Below are positions 12,314-25,189 of a stretch of DNA of 64,000 nucleotides, piece by piece. Positions within the stretch are counted from its first letter, which is position 1. Every line of letters starts with the position of its first letter. The position numbers and the translations under genes are program-made. Below the pieces are notes generated by a model, which had not been told where the DNA came from, did no database searches, and saw nothing but the letters and a program-made list of their open reading frames with translations. The DNA comes from Parasitella parasitica (Eukaryota > Mucoromycota > Mucoromycetes > Mucorales > Mucoraceae). Location: the NCBI GenBank assembly GCA_025201805.1, contig MU619287.1, positions 91,524 to 155,523 of the forward strand. Direction: 5' to 3'.

Positions 12314-14420
12314 TGTGTATATATACCACATTCTTAATTTGCGGCCTTCTTTCCACATAATAAAGCACCTTGACTTCTTTGCATAATTCATTGATTCCTC
12401 ATCGTCTCTTTTACAATGATTTCCCATTTTTGATAAGCGGAAAGTATTTTTTTTTACTGTCAAATTGAGAATGAAACAATTCACGACCATTGTAAAAGTA
12501 AAGACGAATATTTAAATACGACTTATCTTTTCAATAAGATGAGATTATCAATGTCATGATATTCCGGTGAGATTCGTATTCAAAGCATAAGGGGTGCCCA
12601 CGAAAATTTGATATTTCTTCGTGATCACAAAAACTTGTGCCTTCTGACGTTCCAATAACGCTCTGCAAGAGGAGCAACCGGCAATTAAGAATACCCAATC
12701 TGTGCTGCTTTTTGCCAAATTCAATGGATAGAAAGTGAATACTTCAATATGATATTAGCTCCCCCCTCCCTCCCCATGTTGATGAGATGAAGCTGCTTGT
12801 TCATTATGCAACTTTTATAAAATTACAAGTTGAACAAAGAAAAAGAAATTCGAGTCTATCGAAATACTGACAACGGGGTCGATCTTAAATAGTATCCCAT
12901 GGAGTCAACTATAATAAGGTTAAAATTGTGGGCTGTCTATTAAGCACCTCCAAAATGATCGTATTTTATCCACTTGAAATACCTAGCAAGCGAAATCAGC
13001 TTTCGTCAAGGTTATTTGTTTCATTGATAATGCTCATTTTATAAAGCATGATTCAAGGAGCTGAATTACTAATTTTCGAGAAACTGAGGTGGTCATAAAA
13101 ACTTACATTCTCACAATATAACGATCATGATACAAGTGATAGTTATTATGACACATAACTAGTGTTCTCAGCTGTATGATTGTAGGAGATATAGTCCAAA
13201 AGACCCAAAAGCTCATCTCAAATATAAGCATGTCATTTTATCGTAAGATTTCCCAGTTTCGTGGATTTGAAACATGGATCACAAGGTAGGAAGAACCAAC
13301 ATCAGCCAATTTAAAAGATAAAGTCTTTAACTTTATCTATTTCGCTAGGGATGCACTGTATATGATGTGACAATATGACTGTGAGAATAAATTGCGGAAG
13401 GGTTCGTGGTAAAAAATAACCGTGGTACCTGTACTTTGTAAAGGGTTTCTCCTGTTTCTGTCGTTTAGGAAGAACGTGACCCTTTGCTACCTAAAGCAGT
13501 TGTCTTTTTGGTCAAATGGAACATTTGCAACAGAGAATCCAGCTCATTGTAATATAATTTGTCATGTTTCATGTCGATAAGCAATTTTGAGCACAGGGTA
13601 AAAAAACCTCTGGATTAACATGGAACATTGAGAACAAGTAAAAAGTGTCCTATCGCATTGCGTCGCCCGGTATAGTGTGGACATAATAGAGTCAATTTCG
13701 CCTTTTATCACCGAGTTGCATGATATGCAAAATGGGGATGCATGTTGATTAAATGTTAGACGAATAAACGACTTTGTCACCAACTGCAAGTTCTTACTTG
13801 ATTTGTGCATTCTTTCCTTTTTCAACCAGAAAAATAATCGCAATTTTTACATTCAAGATTTGTCACAAATCAAGACATGGCTTGTAACACATTGTATTTT
13901 TGTACACCACCAATACCAAAGATTTACTTTTGAGGTTGCCCAGATCTAAAGTTATTTAGCTACAACTGTGCGACACTTATATTTTCCTGTTATTGCTAAA
14001 GACTTTATTATAAGAGTCAAAGACACAAGCATGCAATATACCTACAGTTTTTTATCTGGAAAAATTAGTGTTGCAAGACGGATCAGACACCAAGGAAATA
14101 TAGTGTCAATGATATACTTTTGTTCCATGAAGGGATAGATAGAAAAATTCTCAGGGTCCATTGCAATTTTACCACACGTCTCTCCGTGTGGAATTTAACT
14201 TTCAGTAGAAAAAAAGAACTCAAGGAAGCATACAAAGGTTTGACAACATGGAAAACGAAATCTCACCTTTCCCATCGCCTCTTTCCTTTTTGGGCTCGGC
14301 TTGTTGATTCCAATTCTTGATCTCTTCTATAAAAAGGCCTGAAGGGCTGATGCATCACTTTCTTTTTCTATATTTTTTTTTTCACTCTATCATCTCGAAA
14401 TACAAACACGTTACAATCAC
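12266..14420 (+). promoter_or_regulatory. 2.15-kb spacer between tandem transporters; TATA box before copy 2
   Basis: No supported gene was found. A poly(A) run of ~25 nt at 12289-12313 follows copy 1. A TATA box (TATAAAAAG, 14328-14336) lies 85 bp before the copy 2 ATG and is followed by a CT-rich leader, a strong inducible-type promoter layout. The unusually long spacer may carry upstream regulatory elements of the second transporter. A minus-strand frame at 13562-13843 with paired CxxC motifs was considered and not accepted. Confidence 0.55.
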
Positions 14421-16239
14421 ATGAGTGAAAAAGAAAAACAAGATATCATTGTTCAAGAACACGAAGGTGGATTTGAAATATCTGAGGATGGTGAAATCCG
14501 GGTGGAACCTACTGAAGAAGACTATAAAAACTTGCGAGAGGTCGCTGATCACATTCCCAAAGCTGCATATCTTGTTATTTTGATAGAGTTTTGTGAACGT
14601 TTTACGTTTTATGGCCTTACAGGTCCCTTCCAAAACTACATTCAAAATGAAGATCCGGGGTCTTGTAAGTACATTTGTGCAAGTTAAATGGCGAATCAAG
14701 CACTAATTTAATTTAATTAAAGATCCTGCTGAATTGCCGGGCGCTTTGGGTAAAGGCCAACAAACAGCCACTGCATTGAATACCTTCTTCCAATTCTGGT
14801 GCTATGTCACTCCCATTATCGGTGCCATTATTGCTGATCAGTATTGGGGTAAATACAAGACCATCCTAGTATTCTCTGGTGTGTACTTCCTAGGTCTGCT
14901 TATTCTAACTTTGACATCTATGCCTGCGGCCATCGCATCTGGTGCTGCCTTCCCTGGCTTTATTGTCGCTATCATTGTTATCGGCTTTGCTGCAGGTGGC
15001 ATTAAAGCCAATGTGTCCCCCCTTGTTGCCGAGCAATATAATGTCACCAAGCCTTTCATTCGAACTGTTACTCCCAAGACTTCTTCTAAATACTCTGCTG
15101 ATGAAGGTGATTTACCTGCCAACGGAAGTGCTGCCGAAACATCTAGACCTGTTACTCGTGTTATTGTCTCTCCTCAAGCTACTTATCAAAAACTCTTCAA
15201 CATGTTTTATTGGGGTATCAATGTAGGCTCTCTTGCAGCTATTTCTACCGTTGTAATTGAACAGCAAGTTGGTTTCTGGGCCGCCTTCCTCCTGCCCACT
15301 ATAGTCTTCATTCCTTGCATCGCTGTCGTGCTCATGGGCAAGAAATTCTATATTCGTAACCCTCCTCGTGGATCCATATTTATCGAAGTTGGTAAAATCA
15401 TTAAACTAGCTTTTAAGAATGGCCTTGATGGTTGCAAGCCTTCTAGATTGGCCATTTCTCATCCGGAACTCGCCGCAAAGGTTACTTGGGATGATGTCTT
15501 TGTGGATGAATTGAAGCGTACGTTCAGAGCTTGTCTAGTCTTTTGCTGGTACCCCATCTACTGGCTTTGCTACTCTCAAATGACAAGCAATATGGTCTCC
15601 ATGGCTGCTACTATGCAAACCGGCAATGTTCCCAATGATATCATGCAGAACATCAATCCTTTAACTCTTGTTCTCTTTATTCCCATTATGGATAGGTTTG
15701 TATATCCTGGATTACGTAGATTCGGTATCCCTCTTCGTCCTATTACTCGTATCACTTGTGGTTTTGTCTTTGCTGCTGCTGCTATGGCTTATGCTGCTGG
15801 TATCCAAGCACTCATCTACAGCTCTGGTCCTTACTACGATAACCCTAGTGGTACCGAAAAGAACGATGTATCTGCTGGTTTGATTGTCCCGGCCTATGTT
15901 TTGATTGGTATTTCCGAAATTTTTGCTTCCATTACTGGTCTTGAATACGCTTACAAAAAGGCTCCTGAGAAGATGAAGTCTTTAGTCATGGCCTTGTTCT
16001 TGTTTACTAATTGTCTTGGATCCGTTCTTGGCTTTGCTCTTGTCTCTGTTGCTTACAACCCCAAGCTGAAATGGATGTATGCTGGTATCTCCATTGCTAT
16101 GGGCATCTGTGCTCCTATCTTTTACATTTGCCATGGTAAAAATGATGCTACTGATGTTGAAGATGACGCCATTGGCCGTTATGATAAAAAAGATATCAAA
16201 GAGGTTGAATACGAATACGAAGATAAGTCTACTGCTTAG
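14421..16239 (+). CDS. POT/PTR2-family proton-coupled peptide transporter, copy 2 (586 aa)
   Basis: Two exons (14421-14664, 14723-16239) join in frame. It has the same architecture as copy 1: acidic N-terminus, EFCERFTFYG, GPFQNYIQN, GKGQQTATALNTFFQ, GGIKANVSPLVAEQY, and a long loop between helices 6 and 7. Long stretches are identical to copy 1, especially around SMAATMQTGNVPNDIMQ, so the duplication is clear. It lacks copy 1's first intron, which fits intron loss after duplication or gain in copy 1. T-ending codons dominate. The clean TATA box and CT-rich leader suggest strong or inducible expression, perhaps under nitrogen control, but no known regulator site was recognised. Confidence 0.93.
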
Positions 16240-16566
16240 GTTTAATCTGCTTCTTCCCAATCGCCTCTACTCCCCCCCCCTTTTTTTTCCTTGTAAACTT
16301 TTAACTATTATTTATATATACAACTTTTGTACCATTACCCACCTTTTTTTTTTATTAAAATCAATAAAACGAATATTTCAAAAATAAAAAAATAAAAATT
16401 TGATTGGTGAATAGACGGGTGTTTGTTCCTGAGTTTATTGCGTTACCAATGTGTCAGATCAAAAAACTGTTGAAGATGTCTTTACATTGCATAACTTTTC
16501 TTTTCTTTTTTTTTTTTTTCTGTTTCGAAAAAACGATACTAAATTACAGGGCAGACTTTGAATTTA
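16240..16566. other. Convergent 3' intergenic region
   Basis: 327 bp between the transporter and the tail-to-tail coiled-coil gene. It contains C9, T and A runs and AATAAA-like signals near 16370. No gene is visible. Confidence 0.5.
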
Positions 16567-17575
16567 TCATATACTTTGTATTTTAGTGTTTTGCTTGCTG
16601 AATCCTTCTCTGTCTATGATATTGAAACCAACATACATTTCCAGAGTTTCAAGCCTATTTCGTGCTTCGTTTATATCTGCCCGAAGATTGGCTTCATTTG
16701 TCAGCGAATTTTTAAAAAAATCCATTTTCACTTCCAAAGCCCTATTGTTTTCCATTATGACTTTCATTCGTTCATCCACTTTTGAACTAAGCTCAAATGC
16801 ATCTGTATTGAATACGGCTCTCTCAAATAGATGGATTTTGGATTTCATAAGGTCCTTGTCCACAGGTTTGATTCTAATACTATTCTTTTGCTCGCCATTT
16901 TTCTCCAGGAAATCCAGTTTCGATTCAAGGATCTCACTCTTCTTTCTTATGCGGTTCATGCTTGCCAGAATTGTTTTATTGTTGTTTTGTTTTGCTTGCA
17001 GATCTACTATTTTTTCTTGTAAGCCTTTGATTGAAGATCCCAGATTTTTTGTTGTTTCCTGAAGAGTATTAATCTTTGCCGCAGCTTGAACCTCAGTCAA
17101 TGTTCTCTTCTTACTGAAAAGTATTTCCTCTAAAACCAAAATCCTTTCTTGGTTTGATTGATTATTGTCTTCAGCGTGATTTTTTTTTGTGATGGTTTCC
17201 CCGTTGCACAGAATAGGTCGAGTGCTGCCTAATTGTGTTTGATTGTTTTTTATTATGCGTTCCATTTGTTTCTTCAAAGCCATTATCGCCGTAGTGTGAG
17301 TCTTACACTGTTGCTGCGATCCCTTCAAACCTACAGTGAATTATTTTTTGTTTGTACAAAATATTGTCTAGGAATTTGTTTTTTTACCGTTTTCTAGTTG
17401 CTCTATTCTTTTTGAATAATTTTGAGAATCTATCACATTACATTGTAAGACTATGATGAAAATATGTATGAGTACTCTTACGCTTTAAATATCTAACAGT
17501 TGCTGCTATACTGTGAGATTTTTTGATTGCAACAATAAAAAAGCTCGACAAGAGAAAGGAAATTAGGTAGAACAT
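16567..17575 (-). CDS. N-terminally membrane-anchored coiled-coil protein, 299 aa, unknown function
   Basis: Three exons (17575-17482, 17429-17388, 17330-16567) join in frame. Residues 2-17 are strongly hydrophobic (FYLISFLLSSFFIVA), followed by Lys-rich sequence, so they read as a signal anchor or signal peptide. The rest is hydrophilic with heptad-like spacing of Leu and Ile, for example ILVLEEILFSKKRTL, IKGLQEKIVDLQAK and ILESKLDFLEK, predicting long coiled coils. I recognise no family. It could be a tether or scaffold of an internal membrane. It is convergent with the second transporter. The short first two exons make the start moderately secure. Confidence 0.7.
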
Positions 17576-18768
17576 CCTAGTATAAAAATTTGCATGAAAA
17601 TAATTTATTAATAGTTGGTATCTATCTTGCTTTTATAGATATATGACCAATACAAACTAGTGGCCATTGATTCCCTTTTACTTGTAATTAATGAACACGA
17701 TTTTAAGTAGTTTTTCACATTATCATTCATTGTTGTGCACTTTTTTAAATTGTTTATTCATGGTAATGCATGATTTTTATGTTGCCAATTGAAATAATTT
17801 ATTTTTGTTTCTTGGGGGATTATTACCATACGTATTACACCTTTCGAGGAAGTTAATAAATAGTAACGTTCTATAGGATACGTGTGAAAAATGTACGTCT
17901 TTGACAACATCATCTTACACAATTGGGAAGTTAAAAGAAACAATGAAGTTGTAGCTGCCATCATCCGGCCCAAGACCAATAAATCATTTTTTCTCAGGTT
18001 TGTTGTCGACAATAGCCAGCATGTTTTAGGAAGATAAAGTTCTAAAAAAAATGCAAATGTTCTGATAGAGCTAATAGATTACATGGACATGTTTATAGTC
18101 AAGCACCAGTTACTTTGATATACTCAGTTTTTACGATGTTAGTTTTCGAGCATGAGGACCTATAATACCATAAAAACTCGGAAAGGTTATGATATCTAGT
18201 AAATTATGTTAAAATTACACAAGTCGATATGATATAAAAGTCAAAAGTTTCAACGTTTAACATATAACAAACTCCAGGGATCATCATTCTAAATTGGCCT
18301 CTACAGAATATTACGAATCTAAAATTAGTTACACACAAGGCTCAACTTGTTGTAACATCACCATTCATCCAATAAAAACCAGATAACCCCTAGCACTATC
18401 ATACAACCAGCACAAAGGAAGAATAGTTTGTTTGCTGCTGCGTTAGATTCCAGAGGGCCGTAAAAACCGGACTTTGTACGTGAATAATTACATACGATTA
18501 TCGTAAACGGATAAAGTAGAGGAACATGATAATTTAATCCAAGAGTGTAGTAGTAGAAGGGCAGCATATGAGTATTTTCAAAAAATCAAAAATAAAAGGT
18601 ACGCAAGTTAACAAAATAATGTTTTCCAAGTTCGATCGCGGTTCTTCGTGATATTCACGATAAATTATGTATATCAACACACTAGCCACCTATTTCTGTG
18701 TATGCAGGCAATGAAAGTACTTTAGCTCTCCTTAATCTAGACAAAAAGTCAACGTTATCATAATGCAG

Positions 18769-18806
<38 letters not shown>

Positions 18807-20068
18807 TTTTGCAGGTAACCTTTGATAGACACATCGCCCAGTGGAAGTCAAGTTATGCTCATCGAATAGCGATGATCATGCCTGTTTTCGTAAAACATAA
18901 GATAGCTCTTAATCGAACCCTATCAGCGATCATACATACAAAATATTTAGAAGTCTACATCAGCTAAAAATTGTCAATAATACGTCGTCTTTATTTACGT
19001 ATGTGATGTATCAGTTCTAAAACCGGATGTCAATATATAATAAAAATTCATACTAAATGAGTAACATTTGGGATAGATTCAATCTACCCCATCTCCCGGA
19101 TCCCATTACTAAAAAAGACCTTATCCTCACATCGCTTCCCTCAGTTCGTAGAAAGTCTATAAGCCCTCTATTTTGTAATAATGAACGGATCTTTACCTGA
19201 TTAATTTCTATCAAGTTTTTCTGGTAAATCAATATGCTCTAATATGCGCAATGATACAGCACAGCGAAATAAGAAAGCAAAAAGCCAATGACTTGGTGTA
19301 TCAATTAAAGATATTTTTGATTTTTATACTCGGTTAAAGCATCAAACGAACAAAGTACCTCTATCAAAACCAACAATACCAGCATGTGAATAGCATACTT
19401 TGTAATCGCCAATACACATGTACCCCCGCTGACTTTACTTACATTCAAGTATGTTACACTCTTCTTCAGTATTTTCTAAGATTACTTTCTGTTAATAGAT
19501 AAATTGGTATTAACAGAGATTCTATTAATTTGGACTTTCTCAAAAACAATCCACAACATATTATGGTATGTACCAACTCATATGTGTATTACGATTTTTT
19601 AAATATTGATCATATGTTTGGTTTGGGTGGCATGAAAAAAAAAACACACTCACAGTTCTTTTGTCACATAACTTATATACATTGGGTAAAAAATGGTGAT
19701 CTAGGAAAGGTTTTGGCAACATCTGGGTATTTACACTCGTTGAGCGAGTCCATGTGAATTTTATATCCCTCAGGGTCATAGTAGTAATCTCAGGGGTTAA
19801 TCATGTTCACCAAAGCTAATAACAGAATTAGCAGAGCTATCGAAGATTCCTGCAAATACTGGCAATATAAACTATAAAGAATGGCCTAGCGTGTTGTGTT
19901 GTAATAATTTCAATATCGTGGCTTCAAACCTCTGTGTTACATGTTCACCTAGTAAATGTTTATATTGCTGTTTGGGCGGCTTCCTAATCTTTAAACAGGA
20001 TTAAGAGATTGTTTTCTTTTTGACCGCGATGAAGGTTCCCTCTTGCTCCTACTAATTCAATTACGAGG
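17576..20068. other. 2.5-kb gene-poor region with two possible membrane-segment fragments
   Basis: AT-rich DNA with a poly(A) tract of about 31 nt at 18773-18803. Two minus-strand frames encode hydrophobic segments: 17758-18012 (about 84 aa) and 18358-18567 (ending in a 20-residue hydrophobic stretch before LLDEW). Neither has a good start or a recognised family, and no splice partners were found, so they may be exon relics or chance. The last ~200 bp presumably hold the promoter of the decarboxylase gene. Confidence 0.4.
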
Positions 20069-21362
20069 ATGAAAACTGTTACTTGCACTGCCCCCGTTAA
20101 CATTGCTGTAAGTTGGCTTCGTGTTTTGACATTTATTCCGTCCCGATGCTGAACATTCTATCTTACAGGTTATCAAGTATTGGGGAAAACGCGATACCGA
20201 GCTTATTTTGCCCAGCAACAGCTCTTTGTCTGTTACATTATCCCAGGATATTCTTCATAGCAAAACCACTATCTCTGCTGCCAAAGAATTCTCTCATGAT
20301 CGTCTCTGGTTGAATGGTGTTGAGGAAGACATCACCAAAAACAAGCGTATGCACAACTGTTTCCGTGAAACTCGTGTTATTCGCAAAGCAATGGAAGCAA
20401 AGGCTGAAGCCGAAGGAAACCCTATAGAACCACTCTCTACATACCATGTTCATGTCTGCTCCGAGAATAACTTTCCTACTGCTGCTGGCCTTGCTTCGTC
20501 TGCTTCTGGATTAGCTGCTTTGGTATATACCTTGTCTCAGCTTTTTGAATTGACGATTTCATTATCTGAAGTATCTACAATTGCTCGCCAGGGTTCTGGA
20601 TCTGCTTGCCGCTCTTTGTTTGGCGGTTTTGTTGCCTGGGAGATGGGAGAGAAGGAAGACGGATCCGACTCCTATGCTGTCCAGATTGCACCTGAAACTC
20701 ACTGGCCTGAGTTACAAGCCTTGATTTGTGTAGTTTCTGATGCCAAGAAGGGGACTTCTTCTACTGCAGGTATGCAATCTACAATCAAAACTAGTTCTTT
20801 GATGGACGAGCGTATCAAGAGCATTGTCCCCGCTCGTATGGAGGGTATGATTAAGGCTGTGCAGGAGAAGGATTTCCAATCTTTTGCTGAATTGACTATG
20901 CGTGATTCTAACCAGTTCCACGCTGTGTGTCTTGATACCTACCCGCCAATCTTTTACTTGAACGACACCTCTCGTGCTATTATTCAGCTTATTCACGAAT
21001 ACAATGCCACCTCTCCTGATGGTAAATTGAAAGCTGCCTACACATATGATGCCGGACCCAATGCTGTCATCTATGCTCCCAAAGAAAATATGGCTGAAAT
21101 TATTAAGCTGATTGCTCATTATTTCCCCAGCAATAAGGAACCTACTGAGTTCTTTGCCAATCCTTATAATGCTATCAATGGTAAAATCGACGAGGATTTC
21201 CTTCCCAAATCTCATGTCGAATTTAACGAAAATGTCATTCCTGTTCAACCCGCTGGCAGTGTTAGTAGATTATTGCACACCAAGGTCGATGATGGACCCC
21301 GTGTATTGAAGGATGCTGAATCTCTTTTGAAAGAAGATGGCCTTCCCAAATGTCTTGCATAA
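20069..21362 (+). CDS. ERG19: Mevalonate diphosphate decarboxylase, 410 aa
   Basis: Two exons (20069-20107, 20169-21362) join in frame; the first carries only 13 codons (MKTVTCTAPVNIA). The protein continues VIKYWGKRD, LPSNSSLSVTL and the ATP-binding ENNFPTAAGLASSASGLAAL, then GSACRSLFGGF, as in GHMP-fold mevalonate pyrophosphate decarboxylases. It converts mevalonate diphosphate to isopentenyl diphosphate with ATP and release of CO2, the last step of the mevalonate pathway feeding ergosterol, carotenoids and, in Mucorales, trisporic acid. Length matches the family (about 400 aa). All conserved motifs are present. No sterol-response element was recognised upstream. Confidence 0.96.
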
Positions 21363-21557
21363 TAGATAACTGTTACCTTTAACCTTATTTTATAATCGTT
21401 TATAATTATTAAAAATTGCTTCTTTCGTTTAATACAAACAATAACCTCATCCATTTCCTTTATACTGGTTGACTACAGTGACCGTCAAGTTGCGCGTGCC
21501 GCAGACCTCTGGATGAGGTATTGAGCAAGTTGCTTTCCTTTTCTTTAATTCCTAATC

Positions 21558-23831
21558 ATGTCTCCTACAATAGTTGATTTTGAGGCGAAAGGGTGGTTTT
21601 TATCTCAAGAAGGAATTGATATAATTGCTTCCGAAAACGAAGATATATCCACAATAGATGACTATATTGCATGTGCTAAAGATGTAAGACTACGTAGAAC
21701 AAAACAGCCCTATTGTGGAAGCATTAACGTAATATTGTAGATGGATCTTCGGCTTTTAACTACAAAGGGGTTCAACAAAACCGCTGAAAAACCTAGTGAA
21801 ATACCTAGCCCTCTTGTTTTACAAGTATTAGAAGTTCGTAATGTTGCCATGCCATCTGTCAACCAAGTAGAAACCCCAAGATTACTGAGTGTTACATTCA
21901 CTGACGGAAGTAAGAAAAAGTACAAGGCCGTGGAAGCGTTGGGTAGAGTAGACTGTCTCAAGTATGTGTTGACTTTAAGTTTATCATTACGTTTGAATGC
22001 CAATCTATAATTATTGCAGGCTTCACACTCCACCTGGTACAAAATTCTTGGTCAAAAGACCCATTGAAATCAAAGATCAGATTCTCATTTTGGGTCCTGA
22101 TATGTTGACAGAGTTAGGTGGGCATGTTCAGGAGTTGGTGCAAGCTTGGAGAGCTGGCAAGGTAACGACATGATATAATGAGAGGCAGAATTATGCTAAT
22201 AGTTCCAAAAAGCAATTTTTGAAGCGTTACAAAGGAAAAGCAACTGCCAAAGACGGCGACGATGAACACGAACAAGGCCCTCCGCCATTTGTCCCATTTA
22301 AAGTCAAGGTAATTACAAGATAAAAGGCGGGTCGCACTTATCTCATAACTATATATAGACAAACACTATCGAACCAAAACAAAAGAAACCAGCTGTTACC
22401 AAAGACATTGTTCAAACTAGAAACGAGAAATCAACTGACGAAAAAGGGAAGAAGGCAAAATCAGAGAATAAACAGGTCGAAAGGAAAAAGAACGATAGTA
22501 AAGCAGAAAAGAAGCGAAAAAGCGAAAATTCTCGAGAGAAATCTGTGCAAAAGAAGGACTCAATCAACGAAGGAACCGAGCAGAGCAAAGATATTGATAA
22601 CAGCAAAGGAAAGGAAGATACTTCCAAGCCAACAGTTGGCGCTAAAAAGGACAAAAAACGAAACAAAGTCGAGAAATCAGATGGATTTGATAAAAATGAC
22701 TCCACTTTAGAGAAAACGCTCCCTGAAGACGCTTCAAAGAAACCTGAAAAGAAGGAAAGACAAAATAAATCCAAAAAGAACAATGAAAAGTTAATTGAGC
22801 AAACAGAAAGTGATATCGATTTGTCGTCAGTGAAACCAAAATCTCGATCCAAGCAAACTAGAGGCAACGCTGAATCTGGTGCATCAAGCCCTACTCCTCA
22901 CTCGGGAACTGCAACGCCTTCTACAATAAAAGAAAAAAAGTTGAGTAGAAAAAAGAAAGCCTCGAAGGTTCCTCAAGAACTTGACAACAAGCAAGATGTA
23001 ACCTCTGACGGATGTAATGAGTCAAAAACTATCCAGCCAAAAGAAAAAAAGCCTCGTAAGAAAAAGGCAGTAGCTTCTACGACGAAGGCTGATACCTTGA
23101 ATAATGAATTGAATGTGGGTGAAGCTTCCACAGCATCTGAAAAAAAGAAAAAACCTCGAAAATCAAGCGAAAAAAAAGCAGCTTTTGAAGATAGGAATGA
23201 TTATGACTATGCAAGACAATCTGAGAAACGATCAAAAAGCAAAGCAGTGATTGATGCAGCTCTAGTTGATTCTCATACAGAGCATAAAAAGGTGGGCAAT
23301 CCAAAGCTAAAACAAGAGCGGAACACGCGAGAACGAGGACAACGCAAAGACGAAAAATCAGCAACAACAGAAACACAAATTTCAGAAGAAAAACTGCATG
23401 TGCTAAAAGAAAGTTTGCATGGATCTTCAGGTTCATCGCCTGCCATTGCAAAGCGCAGTAACACTCAAGATATTGGCAATGTTTCTACTGGTGTAGGAGT
23501 TAGTCAGTCCTATTGCGACACAAATCAACATCAAATACAACAACCCCCTCCACAGCCAGAATATCATTATCACCAACAGTCTGCTTATACGCCTATAGTA
23601 GATTACAATATGATGGTTCCTCTAGATCCAAATACGGGCCTACCAGCTGTCATGTACAGTTATCATCCTAACCTTCATCATCAGCAACAACAATACATGC
23701 AACCTATGTATTATATGACTAGACAGCATCAGCAGCCTTATTATAACCACCAGCCTCACTATACTCAGTTATACGATCAAGACCATTACAACCATCACAA
23801 TCAATATGGACAAGAGCAACTACAACAACAA

Positions 23832-23878
<47 letters not shown>

Positions 23879-23993
23879 ACAACAACAGCAACAACACGAC
23901 ACTGGCAACAAGAGCAATATAAATGGGAGAAGAGGCAACGGTAGTAGAGGTAAAGATAATAGAGGCAGAGGCAGAGGAGGATTTAAATTGTAG
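21558..23993 (+). CDS. TDRD3-like protein (DUF1767/OB-fold N-terminus, Lys-rich middle, polyQ, RGG tail), 739 aa
   Basis: Five exons (21558-21683, 21741-21961, 22020-22161, 22213-22308, 22359-23993) join in frame. The N-terminal ~200 residues match TDRD3/RMI1-type OB-folds: DLRLLTTKGF, LVLQVLEVRNVAMPSVNQ, RLLSVTFTDGS, LHTPPGTKF, LGGHVQELVQAWRAGK and the TDRD3-characteristic GPPPFVPF. TDRD3 holds topoisomerase III-beta on RNA and R-loops. The remaining ~540 residues are low-complexity: Lys/Glu-rich, then Gln/His/Tyr-rich, a polyQ run, and an RGG-like tail (GRGRGRGGFKL). No Tudor or UBA domain is visible. The acceptor at 22212 was chosen over a closer TAG because only it keeps frame. RNA binding is inferred from the tail. 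Confidence 0.8.
23815..23895 (+). repeat. Polyglutamine (CAA/CAG) tract in TDRD3-like gene
   Basis: About 27 nearly uninterrupted CAA/CAG codons near the 3' end of the TDRD3-like gene, just before the Arg/Gly tail. Mixed CAA and CAG usage suggests selection for glutamine and not only slippage. The tract produces an antisense poly-Leu frame that is not a gene. Confidence 0.95.
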
Positions 23994-25189
23994 ACATGAT
24001 ATCACATTTGTATAAAATACGTTTATATTCAGCATATGCTTGTAAATTCAAGATTTTTCCGAAATGAATGCTGCTCTGTTCAGAAGCAAGCACTCTTCTG
24101 ATTAAAAGTGTAGATGTAATATAAGGCTATATCTTATTTATACTTCTGGCTGAAATTCGTTTTATCTACTGGGTATTAGAAGAACGTGCATCAACAATAG
24201 AAAAAGAAGCAACAATGAAATGTGAGCCCCAGTCATCCTACTCAGCTGTACATATGACAGAACCATCACATTTCTATTAATAGTAACCAAAGATACATGA
24301 GTACTTGAAAAGAGCTGTTTGTTGCTTATATAGAGCAATTCTGTTTAAACTATGAACATAATCATAGAGCCTAAATGTCATGTAGCTGATAACTCATTTT
24401 CTCGGAACATGGCGGTCCAGTTTCAGAGATATTGTAAAATAGGAAGCATCATTACTTTCAAGCTGGATATTGCTATTATCGAAACCAGCATAAAGTTTTT
24501 ACATCCTTGGTATTTATATTTCTGACGGCAAATAATTTCATGTCTACAGACTTGCAATCTTTTTTCTCTCATCGACTAACCTCTCAAACTTTTGGAAAAA
24601 TTACGACCTTGCAACGAACTATAAAAATAAAGTTGATGCTCTATGAAACCACAATATATTTCAAGTATACAATCGCTCTATGATTAATAGCGCGTCTGAT
24701 GCTTTCCAAGAGCGTTATCACTCAATTTTACCCGGTTCCTGAAGCAACTCTGGCAATTTCTCCCTCTCTCTCTCTCTTTCTGGAACCCTCTATTGCCAAG
24801 TAATTGTACCCATCACCGGAATTTGACATCAAGTTCCCTAGGGATTAGCGTAACCTAAGCTTTCTTTACACTACTAGGTAGCTGACATTACAAAAAAGTT
24901 CACTGTTAATGTCTGGTGCAACATTGCGAACTACAACCATCATTTGAATGCCACCCTTCCCACTGTTATCGTACCCTTCTTCCACTTTTACCAATTGGAA
25001 CGAATAATAGTATCTAAAGTTGGTTCATATGTTAAACTAGAAATTACAGCCTACAATTAACCTCAAAAGAGACTCCTCAAAATACATCTTACAAAAAATC
25101 ACATAATGAAAGAACCCGGGGTTTGATCTTTAGAAATCACAAGTGATATAACAAAAGATAGTATGCCAAAGCGTCCGTCCCCTGATTCT
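23994..25189. other. Intergenic region before the transposon remnants
   Basis: 1.2 kb of AT-rich sequence with the 3' region of the TDRD3-like gene and a short (CT)n stretch near 24763-24780. No gene, terminal repeat or RNA gene was recognised. It may contain the left flank of the Helitron remnant, whose end could not be fixed. Confidence 0.4.

Noticed and set aside
13562-13843. Minus-strand 93-codon frame with paired CxxC motifs
   Set aside because: The Cys spacing is suggestive of a zinc ribbon, but there is no known domain, no conserved context and no intron partners.
17758-18567. Two hydrophobic minus-strand frames
   Set aside because: One begins at a non-ATG codon, neither matches a family, and no splicing model joins them. 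Kept only as a note in the intergenic entry.
22408-22867. Basic plus-strand and Phe/Ser-rich minus-strand frames
   Set aside because: Shadows of the Lys/Glu-rich coding region of the TDRD3-like gene.
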